Positions 1-8,522 of a DNA stretch of 64,000 nucleotides are shown here, piece after piece; within the stretch, counting starts at the first letter, position 1, and each line of letters starts with the position of its first letter. The notes under the pieces are model-generated. The model saw only the letters and a program-made list of their open reading frames with translations. It did no database searches and was not told the DNA's origin. The position numbers and the translations under genes were made by a program. The DNA comes from Lachnospiraceae bacterium (GTDB lineage: Bacteria > Bacillota > Clostridia > Lachnospirales > Lachnospiraceae), in contig JAGBCB010000010.1 of assembly GCA_017938145.1 (NCBI GenBank), positions 100,063 through 164,062 of the forward strand, given 5' to 3'.

Positions 1-476
1 TTTGCAAAGAAATCCGACAGTATTCCAAGGTGCCGATTATTATGCTGACGGCTAAAAGCGATGAACGGGACGAACTGACGGGATTTGAACTCGGTGTGGA
101 TGAATATATCTCCAAACCGTTTTCACCAAAGATTCTGGTAGCCAGAGTAGAGGCAATTTTACGGCGTGCCAATGTGACCCAGGAAGAAGCGGTGGAAATC
201 GGCGGGATTTATTTGGATAAAGCTGCCCATTCCGTAAAAATTGACGGACAGCCGGTGGATTTAAGTGTTAAGGAATTCGAACTTCTGGAATATTTCCTTA
301 CCAATAAAGGAGTTGCATTATCCAGAGAGAAGATTCTGAACAATGTTTGGAATTATGATTATTTTGGCGATGCCAGAACCATTGATACCCATGTGAAAAA
401 GCTTCGCAGTAAAATGGGTGAAAAAGGCGATTATATTAAAACTATTTGGGGTATGGGCTACAAATTTGAACCGTAA
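1..476 (+). CDS. Response regulator, OmpR/PhoB family (5' end missing)
   Basis: The reading frame is open from base 3 to the stop at 474-476, so the N-terminal part of the receiver domain, including the phosphoacceptor Asp, lies outside the window. Visible are the end of the receiver (PIIMLTAK, then the conserved Lys-Pro of YISKPFSPK) and a complete winged-helix DNA-binding domain with the trans_reg_C pattern (FELLEYFLTN, DTHVKKLRSKMG, GMGYKFEP). It ends 15 bases before the histidine kinase gene, so the two form a two-component pair in one operon. It should bind DNA when phosphorylated by that kinase. The target genes and the signal cannot be read from the sequence. Confidence 0.93.
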   Translation, partial: CKEIRQYSKVPIIMLTAKSDERDELTGFELGVDEYISKPFSPKILVARVEAILRRANVTQEEAVEIGGIYLDKAAHSVKIDGQPVDLSVKEFELLEYFLTNKGVALSREKILNNVWNYDYFGDARTIDTHVKKLRSKMGEKGDYIKTIWGMGYKFEP

Positions 477-491
477 AACGGAGAAATGTAT

Positions 492-2090
492 ATGAAAAGA
501 AAAATCTCATGGAGATTCAAAATGGTTCTGTTAATGCTGGCATCGGTAGTGGGCGCCATTGCCGTCACCTGGGTACTTAACAGGACTTTTTTGGAAGATT
601 ATTATTTATACAGTAAAATGGATATGCTGGACCAGGTGTTTCGTGAGGTACATGGTGTAATTGAACGTGCGGAACAGGGAGCGGAAAATTCAGAGGATTC
701 TTTGGAAGATTCAGATGGGTTTCCTGTGGATGAATTTGGTAATACCGGTACAGAAGAGGAGCAGATCCGTCTTATTTTATCTGATATACAGAAACTGGAA
801 TTAGATGTTCAGGCACTTCGGAATGATGTGTCTATTTTGGTTGCCCAGAATTCCAATGCGGTGTATTTTTCAACCACCAGCAGTCCGGACACCATGAAAT
901 ATATGCTAGACCGGCTTCTTCCGAATCTTTATCCGGGAAAGAAACCGGAATACAATTCCTACAAAAAGATAAAAAATGTTGATAACATTTATGATTTATA
1001 TGAAAGCCACGATATCCGTACCAGATCCAATTTTTTGGAATTGGTGTGGAACGATGAGGATATGGATACGTATATTTTAATCCGTACCAGTGTGGAAAGT
1101 TTGCAGTCCAACGTGGAAATTGCCAATAAATTTCTTGCTTATGCGGGAATCCTGGTTGCCTTTCTAGTATCAGTTTGTGTGTTTTTCGCCACAAAATCTT
1201 TTATTCGACCGGTGGAGGAATTGTCCGGGATTGCAAAGCGCATGAGCAATTTGGATTTTAATGTAAAGTACAAAGTGGAAAGTAATGATGAAATCGGGGA
1301 ACTGGGCAGAAGTATAAATCTTTTGTCCGAAAAATTGGAGGATACCATTTCTGAACTTAAGAGTGCCAATAACCAGCTGCAGACCGATATTGAGCAGAAG
1401 GTACATGTAGACGAGATGAGAAAAGAATTCCTGTCCAATGTTACCCATGAGTTAAAAACCCCGATTGCGTTGATTCAGGGCTATGCGGAAGGGTTAAAAG
1501 ATAATATTTCCGAGGATGCGGAAAGCCGGGAGTTTTATTGCGACGTGATTATTGATGAAGCCTCTAAAATGAATAAGATGGTAAAGAAACTTCTCACCCT
1601 GAACCAGATTGAATTTGGAAATGATACTGTTGAGATGGAACGCTTTGATGTTGTGGCATTGATCCGGTCGGTATTGGAAAATTCCGATATTCTGCTGAAA
1701 CAAAAAGAAATCAGGGTACAGTTTGAACGGGCAGAAGCAGTGGAGGTATGGGCAGATGAATATATGATAGAAGAAGTAGTAACAAACTATCTGACCAATG
1801 CTATTCATCATGCGGAAAATGAAAAAGTAATTGATATCCGGGTGCGCAGGGACGGAGAACATGTAAGGGTATCTGTTTTCAATACAGGAACTCCGATTCC
1901 TCAGGAGGATATTGATAAAGTCTGGATTAAGTTTTACAAAGTGGACAAAGCCAGAACCAGGGAATATGGCGGAAATGGTATCGGCTTGTCTATTGTAAAG
2001 GCAATTATGGAATCCCATAATAAGCCATACGGTGTGATAAATCATTCTAATGGCGTAGAATTTTGGTTTGAATTAGATGCAGGTATCTAA
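492..2090 (+). CDS. Membrane sensor histidine kinase (HAMP-HisKA-HATPase)
   Basis: Partner kinase of the preceding response regulator. There is an N-terminal membrane helix (about residues 10-28), an extracytoplasmic sensor region of about 185 residues with an acidic stretch near its start, a second helix (about 215-235), a HAMP linker, a HisKA box with the phosphoacceptor His in NVTHELKTP, and an ATPase domain with an N box (NYLTNAIHHA) and a G box (GGNGIGLSIVKA). ATG 486 is in frame but only 2 bases from the GGAG at 480-483. ATG 492 has 8-base spacing and is preferred, giving 532 aa. The sensor region matches no domain I recognise, so the stimulus is unknown. Confidence 0.92.
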   Translation: MKRKISWRFKMVLLMLASVVGAIAVTWVLNRTFLEDYYLYSKMDMLDQVFREVHGVIERAEQGAENSEDSLEDSDGFPVDEFGNTGTEEEQIRLILSDIQKLELDVQALRNDVSILVAQNSNAVYFSTTSSPDTMKYMLDRLLPNLYPGKKPEYNSYKKIKNVDNIYDLYESHDIRTRSNFLELVWNDEDMDTYILIRTSVESLQSNVEIANKFLAYAGILVAFLVSVCVFFATKSFIRPVEELSGIAKRMSNLDFNVKYKVESNDEIGELGRSINLLSEKLEDTISELKSANNQLQTDIEQKVHVDEMRKEFLSNVTHELKTPIALIQGYAEGLKDNISEDAESREFYCDVIIDEASKMNKMVKKLLTLNQIEFGNDTVEMERFDVVALIRSVLENSDILLKQKEIRVQFERAEAVEVWADEYMIEEVVTNYLTNAIHHAENEKVIDIRVRRDGEHVRVSVFNTGTPIPQEDIDKVWIKFYKVDKARTREYGGNGIGLSIVKAIMESHNKPYGVINHSNGVEFWFELDAGI

Positions 2091-2099
2091 AAAATAAGA

Positions 2100-2146
2100 T
2101 AAACTTTTTGATAAATATTGCCGATATAATTAAAAAGTGATACAAT
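2100..2146 (+). promoter_or_regulatory. Candidate sigma-D promoter overlapping a sigma-A promoter
   Basis: TAAACTTT at 2100-2107 and GCCGATAT at 2120-2127 match the motility sigma factor (SigD/FliA) consensus TAAA-N15-GCCGATAA/T, with a TAAA-to-GCCG spacer of 16. An overlapping sigma-A candidate is TTGCCG (2118-2123), 17 bases, TACAAT (2141-2146). Both would transcribe the lipoprotein gene at 2205 and could read on into cheV. The match is seen in sequence; use by SigD is inferred. Confidence 0.5.
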
Positions 2147-2204
2147 GGTAGGGAGAGGTATGCTCTTTGCGTATACCATTACAAAGTAACAGGAGGTTTT
2201 TCTT

Positions 2205-2957
2205 GTGAAAAAAAGAATTTTATTGGTTGTGTTGTCCCTGATGCTGTGCTTGCTTGCCGGTTGTCTGGAGGCTACGCCGTTAAATGAGGAAGAAATGGAT
2301 GTTGTTGCGGAATATGCGGCATCCCTGTTGTTAAAATACGATAGGCATTACGATACACCGTTGTATTATGCGGAAGATAGAGAGGTGCGTTTATCACCTA
2401 CACCAACGCCGACTCCAAAGCCAAAGAATCCAACGGCAACACCTACACCGGTGGCAGATAATAAAAATCCATCCGGCAGCGGTCCGCAGGAAGAAGTTTC
2501 TGCTACGGCAACGCCAACACCGGCACCTCTTTATAATCAGGAAGAAACTACCAACCAGTTAACCGGACTGATGGCTGTGGAAGATATTACCGTTTCCTGT
2601 ACCGGCTGTGAACTTATGGATTCGGTTGTCAGCAATGATTATTTTTCCTTGCAGGCAAAGGAAGGCAGTCAATATGCGGTGGTAAGCTTTTTACTGCAAA
2701 ACAATTCCGACCGTGATGTGGTATTTGATGCTTCCGGAAGAGGCTTGGAATATTCCATGGATGTGAACATCGATACAACCTTCAGAGCGTCACTTTCCTT
2801 GCTGGAGAACGATTTGCAGTATATGGAAATTCAGGTTCCGGCATCCGGTTCTGCAGAGGCAGTGCTTGTTTTTGAAATTTCAGATACAGAAATCAAAACC
2901 CTGCATCTGATTATTCAGGACAAGGAAGAGAACACGGTTTTTGTTAAACTACAATAA
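2205..2957 (+). CDS. Thr/Pro-rich lipoprotein with a C-terminal Ig-like (DUF4352-type) domain
   Basis: A 250-aa surface lipoprotein. It has a type II signal peptide with lipobox LLAGC (Cys20). About residues 63-110 are a spacer with repeated TPTP and ATPTP units, the kind that keeps a domain away from the membrane through the wall. The C-terminal ~125 residues alternate beta-strand-like segments and resemble the DUF4352 fold; that assignment is by eye and tentative. Start: GTG at 2205, 8 bases after AGGAGG (2191-2196). No terminator separates it from cheV 64 bases downstream, and a SigD-like promoter lies upstream, so a link to motility is possible. The function is unknown. Confidence 0.8.
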   Translation: MKKRILLVVLSLMLCLLAGCLEATPLNEEEMDVVAEYAASLLLKYDRHYDTPLYYAEDREVRLSPTPTPTPKPKNPTATPTPVADNKNPSGSGPQEEVSATATPTPAPLYNQEETTNQLTGLMAVEDITVSCTGCELMDSVVSNDYFSLQAKEGSQYAVVSFLLQNNSDRDVVFDASGRGLEYSMDVNIDTTFRASLSLLENDLQYMEIQVPASGSAEAVLVFEISDTEIKTLHLIIQDKEENTVFVKLQ

Positions 2958-2961
2958 ATGT

Positions 2962-2990
2962 TTGAATTATCGGGAAATTAGTACTATAAT
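2962..2990 (+). promoter_or_regulatory. Sigma-A promoter of cheV
   Basis: TTGAAT (2962-2967), a 17-base spacer and a perfect TATAAT (2985-2990) begin 4 bases after the lipoprotein stop codon and lie 31 bases before the cheV start. cheV can therefore be transcribed separately from the lipoprotein gene. Confidence 0.7.
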
Positions 2991-3021
2991 TAATAAATAT
3001 ACAAAAGTGGAGGGGTATACT

Positions 3022-3924
3022 ATGGATACAGGTATTTTATTAGAAAGCGGGACCAATGAGTTAGAAATTTTAGAGTTTATGGTTGGAAATAACCATTACG
3101 GAATTAATGTAGCAAAAATCAGAGAAATTCTTCCTTACACCAAGGTTGTGCCTGTGCCAAATGCAGACCCTGCCATCGAAGGAATATTTATGCCACGTGA
3201 TGAAATCATTACCAGTATCAGTCTGGCTAAGGTTTTAAATCTTCCGGCTTCTGAAAATGAAGCGGCTGATTTATATGTGGTTACATACTTTAATCATACC
3301 AATGCAGCATTCCACGTACATTCTGTTGTCGGCATTGAGCGTGTGTCCTGGGCAGACATCATTAAGCCGGATGCCACCTTAAGCTGTCAGGGTAACGGCG
3401 TGGCAACAGGTATCGTAAAAATCAACGGCCGTCTGATAATTATGCTGGATTTTGAAAAAATTATTGCAGATATCAGTCCTGCTACCACCTTAAAGGTTGA
3501 AGATGTAGATGCACTGGGAGCAAGAGAAAGAAGTAATCTTCCGATCTTAATTGCAGAAGATTCCCCATTATTATCCCATCTGATTCAGGACTGCTTAAAG
3601 CGTGCCGGATACAGTAATTTAATTGTAAATATGGATGGTCAGGAGGCCTGGGATAAGCTTGAGGCTTTTGCAAAGGAAGGAACTTTGGCAGATAAGGTTA
3701 AGTTAGTAATTACCGATATTGAAATGCCAAAGATGGACGGTCATCATTTAACAAAATTAATTAAGACCAACGGAAAAACATCTTTTCTTCCGGTTATTAT
3801 TTTCTCTTCCATGATTTCGGAAGATATGATGAAAAAGGGCCAGAGCCTTGGTGCGGATGCCCAGATTACAAAACCGGAAATCGGTACTCTGGTAGGAGAA
3901 ATCGATCGTTTGATTTTAAAATAA
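3022..3924 (+). CDS. cheV: Chemotaxis coupling protein CheV (CheW-REC)
   Basis: CheV couples chemoreceptors to the kinase CheA, and its receiver domain is phosphorylated by CheA for adaptation. Residues ~10-155 form a CheW-like domain (INVAKIREILPY, GIVKINGRLIIMLDFEKI). Residues ~170-300 form a receiver with an acidic pair (AEDS), the acceptor Asp in LVITDIEMPKMDG, and a Lys in QITKPEIG. ATG 3022 follows GTGGAGGG (3008-3015) and gives the usual ~300 aa. The open frame runs back to 2941, but that start has no ribosome site and overlaps the lipoprotein. No other che gene is adjacent, so it is a stand-alone cheV. Confidence 0.93.
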   Translation: MDTGILLESGTNELEILEFMVGNNHYGINVAKIREILPYTKVVPVPNADPAIEGIFMPRDEIITSISLAKVLNLPASENEAADLYVVTYFNHTNAAFHVHSVVGIERVSWADIIKPDATLSCQGNGVATGIVKINGRLIIMLDFEKIIADISPATTLKVEDVDALGARERSNLPILIAEDSPLLSHLIQDCLKRAGYSNLIVNMDGQEAWDKLEAFAKEGTLADKVKLVITDIEMPKMDGHHLTKLIKTNGKTSFLPVIIFSSMISEDMMKKGQSLGADAQITKPEIGTLVGEIDRLILK

Positions 3925-3957
3925 CCGCTACGGAAGTTGGCAGGAATGAGGGAAAAA

Positions 3958-5457
3958 ATGGCAGTTTGTAAGCATTGCGGGACAGAAATTGAAGATGGAT
4001 TAGTATACTGTCCGAATTGCGGACAAAGTATAGAAGAAAATTTCGGTGAATTTTTCGACGCGGATGAAGAACTCGAAGAAGAAGCGTACAATATTTTTGA
4101 CGCGCCGGAAGAATTTGATATGGACAGCCTGCTCTCCAGGGAGTTTGACTCGGGCGTTACCATTGCAAGCCGGTCAGAAACAGAACAACCGGAGATATCT
4201 TCCGTTGAAGAACCGGAGGAACTGCCTTTGTTTGATTTATTCGGAACTCAGGAAACAGGTGAGCAAAGCATACCGGAACCGGAAACTGCGCAGCCGGAAG
4301 CTCCTTTAGCTGAGCAGGATGACATTGCGGAGCTGTTAGGATTATTCGGAGAAGAAACTTCTTCGCAAATTGAGGAATTGTCTCCGGAACCAAGTACGGA
4401 TTCTATTGAGTTACCGGAAGTAGAAGAGACCGATTTCTTTGCTTTGGATGATTTGTTTGAAGATTTAAGCCCTTCAGAAGTTCAGACAGTACCTATGGAA
4501 GAAGATTCTTTTGACCATGGATTAGAAGAACTTCTGGCTGCCAATGATGTTATAGAAGAATCCACATCCAAAAAGAAGAAAGAGAAGAAGTCAAAAAAAG
4601 AAAAGAAATCTTTCTTCCAAACAGTGTTCGGAAATGTTCCGGTAGACCCTTCAAAAATCAAGCCGGAGCCTACACCGGAGCAGATAGCTGCCAAAAAGCA
4701 GAAAGAAGCTGAAGAAAAACAGGCAAAAGCCGAAGAAAAAAAGCTGGCTGCCGAAGAAAAGAAACAGATTGCTCAGCGGAACAAAGAAGAAAAAGCCCGT
4801 CAGAAAGCTCTTGCGAAGGAAGAGAAAAAGGCGAAAAAACTAGAGGAAGCAAAACAGATTCTGGAAGACATGAAAGCAACCAGAATTAATCGCGTGGGAG
4901 CTACCATCGTATTTGTTTTCTTCGCAGTGTGTACTATTATTCTTCTTTCCGGAAGTGAAATTTTTGGTTATACCATAAGCATACATAGTGCAGAAACAAA
5001 CTTTAATAATGCATATAACAATAATGTAAAATATTATACCGATGCATATAATGATATTTACGGATTGGACATCCGTCCGGAAGATCAGGTGCTTAGTGAA
5101 AAAATCATGACTGTTATGTTTGTAAATAAGGAATTAAATTCTTATAACAGCTACATGCGGATGAATGATTACCAGTCAGCACTCCATTCCCTGTTACTTG
5201 GACTTTACCGTTACGGAAAGTACTATGAGCAGGCAATTCCTCTTGGCATTGACAGAGACATGGATTATGTCAGAACCCAGATATTAAAAGTACTGGAAAC
5301 AACGTTCCATGTTTCCGAAGACGAGGCGGAGCTTCTTCGCAGTATGCTGGAAGCAGCAGGTGCGGGTGGTATGAATTCAAGCATCCATGCAGATGCGGCC
5401 AGAGAATATAATCTGGCTCTATATGAAATTGTAACAGAAAGTGAACTTGAACAATGA
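3958..5457 (+). CDS. Zinc-ribbon, coiled-coil, single-pass membrane protein of unknown function
   Basis: 499 aa in four visible parts. First is an N-terminal zinc ribbon (Cys4, Cys7, Cys18, Cys21; CKHCG and CPNCG). Next is a very acidic, low-complexity region (~25-200) rich in Glu, Asp, Pro and Ser. Then come a Lys cluster and a long Ala/Lys/Glu coiled coil (~240-311). Last is one membrane helix (~316-336) followed by a ~160-residue helical domain that should face outward if the zinc ribbon is cytoplasmic. ATG 3958 is chosen over TTG 3937 and ATG 3946 because GAGGG (3948-3952) precedes it and the zinc ribbon begins at once. The stop overlaps hisH (ATGA). I recognise no family beyond the zinc ribbon and assign no function. 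Confidence 0.75.
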   Translation: MAVCKHCGTEIEDGLVYCPNCGQSIEENFGEFFDADEELEEEAYNIFDAPEEFDMDSLLSREFDSGVTIASRSETEQPEISSVEEPEELPLFDLFGTQETGEQSIPEPETAQPEAPLAEQDDIAELLGLFGEETSSQIEELSPEPSTDSIELPEVEETDFFALDDLFEDLSPSEVQTVPMEEDSFDHGLEELLAANDVIEESTSKKKKEKKSKKEKKSFFQTVFGNVPVDPSKIKPEPTPEQIAAKKQKEAEEKQAKAEEKKLAAEEKKQIAQRNKEEKARQKALAKEEKKAKKLEEAKQILEDMKATRINRVGATIVFVFFAVCTIILLSGSEIFGYTISIHSAETNFNNAYNNNVKYYTDAYNDIYGLDIRPEDQVLSEKIMTVMFVNKELNSYNSYMRMNDYQSALHSLLLGLYRYGKYYEQAIPLGIDRDMDYVRTQILKVLETTFHVSEDEAELLRSMLEAAGAGGMNSSIHADAAREYNLALYEIVTESELEQ

Positions 5458-6056
5458 TAGCAATAATCGATTATGATGCAGGAAATTTAAAAAGTGTGGA
5501 AAAGGCACTGCAGTATTTAGGTGAAGATGTAAAAATCACTTCCGATGCCAACGAAATCCTCGGGGCAGATAAGATTATTCTGCCGGGAGTAGGTGCCTTT
5601 GGTGACGCAATGGAAAAATTAAATACACGCGGCCTTTCTGAGGTAATCAGAGAGGCCGTAAAAAGAAAGATACCGTTACTCGGAATCTGCCTCGGCTTAC
5701 AGCTTTTATTTGAAGCCAGCGAGGAATCTCCAGGAGTAGACGGTCTTTCTGTTTTGAAAGGAAAAATTGTCAGAATTCCGGATAAGGAGGGCTTTAAGGT
5801 GCCTCATATCGGCTGGAATTCTTTAAAAATCAATCCGGAGTCAAAGCTTTTTTCGGGAATTCCGGAGGATTCCTATGTTTATTTTGTCCATTCCTATTAT
5901 CTTGCGGCAGAAGAACCGATTGTAGCTGCTACTACAGACTATGTGGTTGATATTCACGCAGCGGTGGAAAAAGAGCATGTTTTTGCATGCCAGTTCCATC
6001 CGGAAAAAAGCGGTGATATCGGTTTAAAATTACTGAAAAATTTTGCTACAATGTAA
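5454..6056 (+). CDS. hisH: Imidazole glycerol phosphate synthase, glutaminase subunit HisH
   Basis: Class I glutamine amidotransferase subunit. It releases ammonia from glutamine and passes it to HisF in step five of histidine synthesis. The 200 aa begin with IAIIDYDAGNLKS. The nucleophile Cys is in GICLGLQLLFE and the catalytic His-Glu pair in CQFHPEKSG. The start ATG overlaps the stop of the preceding gene (ATGA), implying translational coupling. hisF follows 17 bases later. No other his gene is in the window, so the pair is detached from any main his operon. Confidence 0.95.
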   Translation: MIAIIDYDAGNLKSVEKALQYLGEDVKITSDANEILGADKIILPGVGAFGDAMEKLNTRGLSEVIREAVKRKIPLLGICLGLQLLFEASEESPGVDGLSVLKGKIVRIPDKEGFKVPHIGWNSLKINPESKLFSGIPEDSYVYFVHSYYLAAEEPIVAATTDYVVDIHAAVEKEHVFACQFHPEKSGDIGLKLLKNFATM

Positions 6057-6073
6057 TTTGAGTGGAGGAAAAA

Positions 6074-6835
6074 ATGTTTACAAAAAGAATTATTCCTTGC
6101 CTTGATGTTCACAATGGAAGAGTTGTGAAGGGGGTTAATTTCGTAAATTTAAAGGATGCCGGTGATCCGGTGGAAATCGGCGCTGCATACGATAAGGCAG
6201 GCGCAGATGAACTGGTATTTTTGGACATTACTGCATCATCCGACGCAAGAGCCATTAAAACCGAATTGGTCCGTAAGGTGGCGGAGCGTGTATTTATTCC
6301 TTTTACCGTAGGCGGCGGCATCCGTACGGTAGAAGATTTCAGGGATATTTTACGTGAAGGTGCCGACAAGGTTGCAGTAAATTCTGCGGCTATTTTAAAT
6401 CCGGAGCTTATCAGCCGCGCAGCTGATAAATTCGGCAGTCAGTGTGTGGTGGTTGCTATTGATGCAAAACGCCGCCCGGACGGTTCCGGCTGGAATATTT
6501 ATAAAAACGGCGGCCGTGTAGATATGGGTATTGATGCACTGGAGTGGGCAGAAAAGGCATATAAGCTTGGTGCGGGCGAACTGCTTGTAACCAGTATGGA
6601 CAAAGACGGAACCAAAGACGGTTACGATTTAGAGTTAACCCGGAAGATTTCCGAACTGGTTAAAATTCCGGTGATTGCTTCCGGCGGAGCAGGAACCATG
6701 GAACATTTTAAAGAAGCATTAACCGACGGTGGAGCAGATGCGGCTTTGGCAGCGTCCTTATTCCACTACAAAGAGTTAGAAATTAACGAAGTAAAGCAGT
6801 ATTTAAGAAATGAAGGCGTAAGTGTCAGATTATGA
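6074..6835 (+). CDS. hisF: Imidazole glycerol phosphate synthase, cyclase subunit HisF
   Basis: TIM-barrel cyclase that turns PRFAR plus ammonia into imidazole glycerol phosphate and AICAR. The catalytic Asp residues are present in [15 protein letters not shown] and VVVAIDAKR, and phosphate-binding turns occur in VGGGIRT and ASGGAGT. The 253-aa length is normal. ATG 6074 is used, 5 bases after GGAGG (6064-6068); the upstream GTG at 6062 adds only MEEK and overlaps the ribosome site. The stop overlaps ung (ATGA), placing hisHF in one coupled string from the zinc-ribbon gene to ung. Confidence 0.96.
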   Translation: MFTKRIIPCLDVHNGRVVKGVNFVNLKDAGDPVEIGAAYDKAGADELVFLDITASSDARAIKTELVRKVAERVFIPFTVGGGIRTVEDFRDILREGADKVAVNSAAILNPELISRAADKFGSQCVVVAIDAKRRPDGSGWNIYKNGGRVDMGIDALEWAEKAYKLGAGELLVTSMDKDGTKDGYDLELTRKISELVKIPVIASGGAGTMEHFKEALTDGGADAALAASLFHYKELEINEVKQYLRNEGVSVRL

Positions 6836-7506
6836 GTATGATTTCCAATGACTGGATGGAGGCGGTCCGTCCGGAGTTCAGTAAGCCGTATTATAAAGAC
6901 TTATATACCTTTGTCAAACAGGAGTACAGCACTCATGTAGTATATCCTCCTTCCGAGGATATATTTAATGCATTTCATTTTACTCCGTTGTCAAATGTGA
7001 AGGTTGTTATTATCGGGCAGGACCCGTATCATAACGTGGGTCAGGCTCATGGGCTTTGTTTTTCTGTGCAGCCGGGTACGGAGATTCCGCCGTCCCTGGT
7101 TAATATTTATAAAGAATTGCAGGATGATTTGGGCTGTTATATTCCGAATAACGGATATCTGGTAAAGTGGGCCGAACAGGGCGTTTTACTTCTCAATACG
7201 GTGCTTACGGTACGTGCCCATCAGGCCAATTCCCATCAGGGAAAAGGCTGGGAGCAGTTTACGGATGCGGTTATCCGGGCTGTAAATGCAAAAGAGGAAC
7301 CGGTGGTATTTTTGCTTTGGGGAAGACCTGCCCAAATGAAGAAGAGTATGTTAAATAATCCGAAGCATTTGATTTTAGAAGCACCTCATCCAAGTCCGTT
7401 ATCGGCGTATCGTGGTTTTTTCGGATGCAGGCATTTCAGTAAAGCCAACGAGTTTTTAAAGAGTAACAATATTGCGCCGGTAGACTGGCAAATTGAAAAT
7501 ATTTAA
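6832..7506 (+). CDS. ung: Uracil-DNA glycosylase
   Basis: Family 1 UDG, which removes uracil from DNA at the start of base excision repair. The water-activating motif GQDPYHN and the minor-groove loop [13 protein letters not shown] are intact, with the [13 protein letters not shown] segment between them. 224 aa is the usual size. The start overlaps the hisF stop; ATG 6838 two codons later is also possible, and no ribosome site distinguishes them clearly. Its position after hisF is translational packing and says nothing about function. Confidence 0.96.
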   Translation: MSMISNDWMEAVRPEFSKPYYKDLYTFVKQEYSTHVVYPPSEDIFNAFHFTPLSNVKVVIIGQDPYHNVGQAHGLCFSVQPGTEIPPSLVNIYKELQDDLGCYIPNNGYLVKWAEQGVLLLNTVLTVRAHQANSHQGKGWEQFTDAVIRAVNAKEEPVVFLLWGRPAQMKKSMLNNPKHLILEAPHPSPLSAYRGFFGCRHFSKANEFLKSNNIAPVDWQIENI

Positions 7507-7519
7507 AAGAGAACATACT

Positions 7520-8347
7520 ATGTATTCCAGAGTTTATGTAGAAATAACAACCCTTTGTAACCGAAACTGTACTTTTTGCCCGGGAACAAAAAGAACTCCG
7601 AAACGTCTTACTATGGAAGAGTTTCGACTTATTCTTGATAAGCTGAAGGGTGTTACCAAATATTTATACCTTCATGTGATGGGTGAACCGTTAACCCATC
7701 CGTTGCTTCCGGAGTTTATCCGGTATGCTTCCCTGGAGGGCTTTCTTGTAAGTGTTACAACCAATGGCACATTATTAGAAAAGCGGGCAGAAGAATTACT
7801 GTCAAGCGGGGTATATAAAATAAATATTTCAGTTCACAGCTTTGAAGAAGGCAGTAATGAAGAATATCAGAACTATATTCATTCCTGCATGGAATTTGCG
7901 GATAAAGCGAGTAAAACCGGTATTTTAACGGTTCTACGCTTGTGGAATAAAGGCTACGATGAAGGAAGGAATATAAATACCCTGCAAATGCTGCAGGATT
8001 ATTTTGCAGAGGAAGAGTGGAAAGCAGGGGGGAAAGGCTCCCGTATCAGAAACAAGCTTCATTTAGAATATGATGAGCGTTTTGAGTGGCCAGACATCGG
8101 AAAAGAAGATATGGGTGAGGCTGTATATTGTTACGGTCTGAAAGACCATTTTGCTGTTTTATGTGACGGAAGTATAGTTCCCTGCTGTCTTGACAGAGAA
8201 GGTGAAATTACCCTTGGTAATATTTTTTCGGATGATTTGTCAAAAATTCTTTTGGGAGAACGGGCGGAACAGATGAGGCTGGGATTCCAATGCAGAAAAG
8301 CCACGGAAGAACTATGCCGAAAGTGCGGATATGCACGACGTTTTTAG
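7520..8347 (+). CDS. Radical SAM protein with SPASM-like C-terminus, substrate unknown
   Basis: 275 aa. The radical SAM cluster motif CxxxCxxC is CNRNCTFC at the N-terminus (~residues 12-19), followed by GEPLTHP and a partial TIM barrel. The C-terminal region has a Cys pattern (YCYG, CDGSIVPCC, CRKATEELCRKCG) typical of SPASM auxiliary iron-sulfur binding. ATG 7520 begins MYSRVYVEITTLCNRNC, the usual N-terminus for this class; an upstream TTG at 7493 overlaps ung. The ribosome site is weak (AAGAGA). The family includes peptide-modifying enzymes and sulfatase maturases, but no precursor peptide or sulfatase is nearby. Confidence 0.82.
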   Translation: MYSRVYVEITTLCNRNCTFCPGTKRTPKRLTMEEFRLILDKLKGVTKYLYLHVMGEPLTHPLLPEFIRYASLEGFLVSVTTNGTLLEKRAEELLSSGVYKINISVHSFEEGSNEEYQNYIHSCMEFADKASKTGILTVLRLWNKGYDEGRNINTLQMLQDYFAEEEWKAGGKGSRIRNKLHLEYDERFEWPDIGKEDMGEAVYCYGLKDHFAVLCDGSIVPCCLDREGEITLGNIFSDDLSKILLGERAEQMRLGFQCRKATEELCRKCGYARRF

Positions 8348-8381
8348 TAATATATACAATTATATATCGTTTTATTACCGG

Positions 8382-8411
8382 AGAGCAGATGAGTTTATCT
8401 GCTCTTTTTTG
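8382..8411 (+). terminator. Rho-independent terminator after the radical SAM gene
   Basis: A 9-bp perfect stem (AGAGCAGAT 8382-8390 with ATCTGCTCT 8397-8405) closes a 6-base loop and runs into a T tract. It lies 35 bases after the radical SAM stop and isolates spo0A. Confidence 0.9.
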
Positions 8412-8442
8412 ATTTTTTTTTAAATTTTTTATAAAAAACATA

Positions 8443-8470
8443 TTGAAATTTGGTAAAAAATGGATATAAT
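8443..8470 (+). promoter_or_regulatory. Sigma-A promoter of spo0A
   Basis: TTGAAA (8443-8448), a 16-base spacer and TATAAT (8465-8470), 52 bases before the spo0A start. AGTCGAA at 8503-8509 is one mismatch from the Spo0A box TGTCGAA and lies in the leader, so autoregulation is conceivable but weakly supported. Confidence 0.7.
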
Positions 8471-8522
8471 AATATTTGTAAAGAATTTCCATATTATGAC
8501 AAAGTCGAAAGGAAGAAGAAAA

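Noticed and set aside
1494-2045. 183-codon open frame on the - strand
   Set aside because: A shadow of the histidine kinase ATPase domain on the opposite strand.
2108-2130. TTGATA and TATAAT as a sigma-A promoter before the lipoprotein gene
   Set aside because: The spacer is only 11 bases; the TTGCCG/TACAAT pair and the SigD-type pair fit better.
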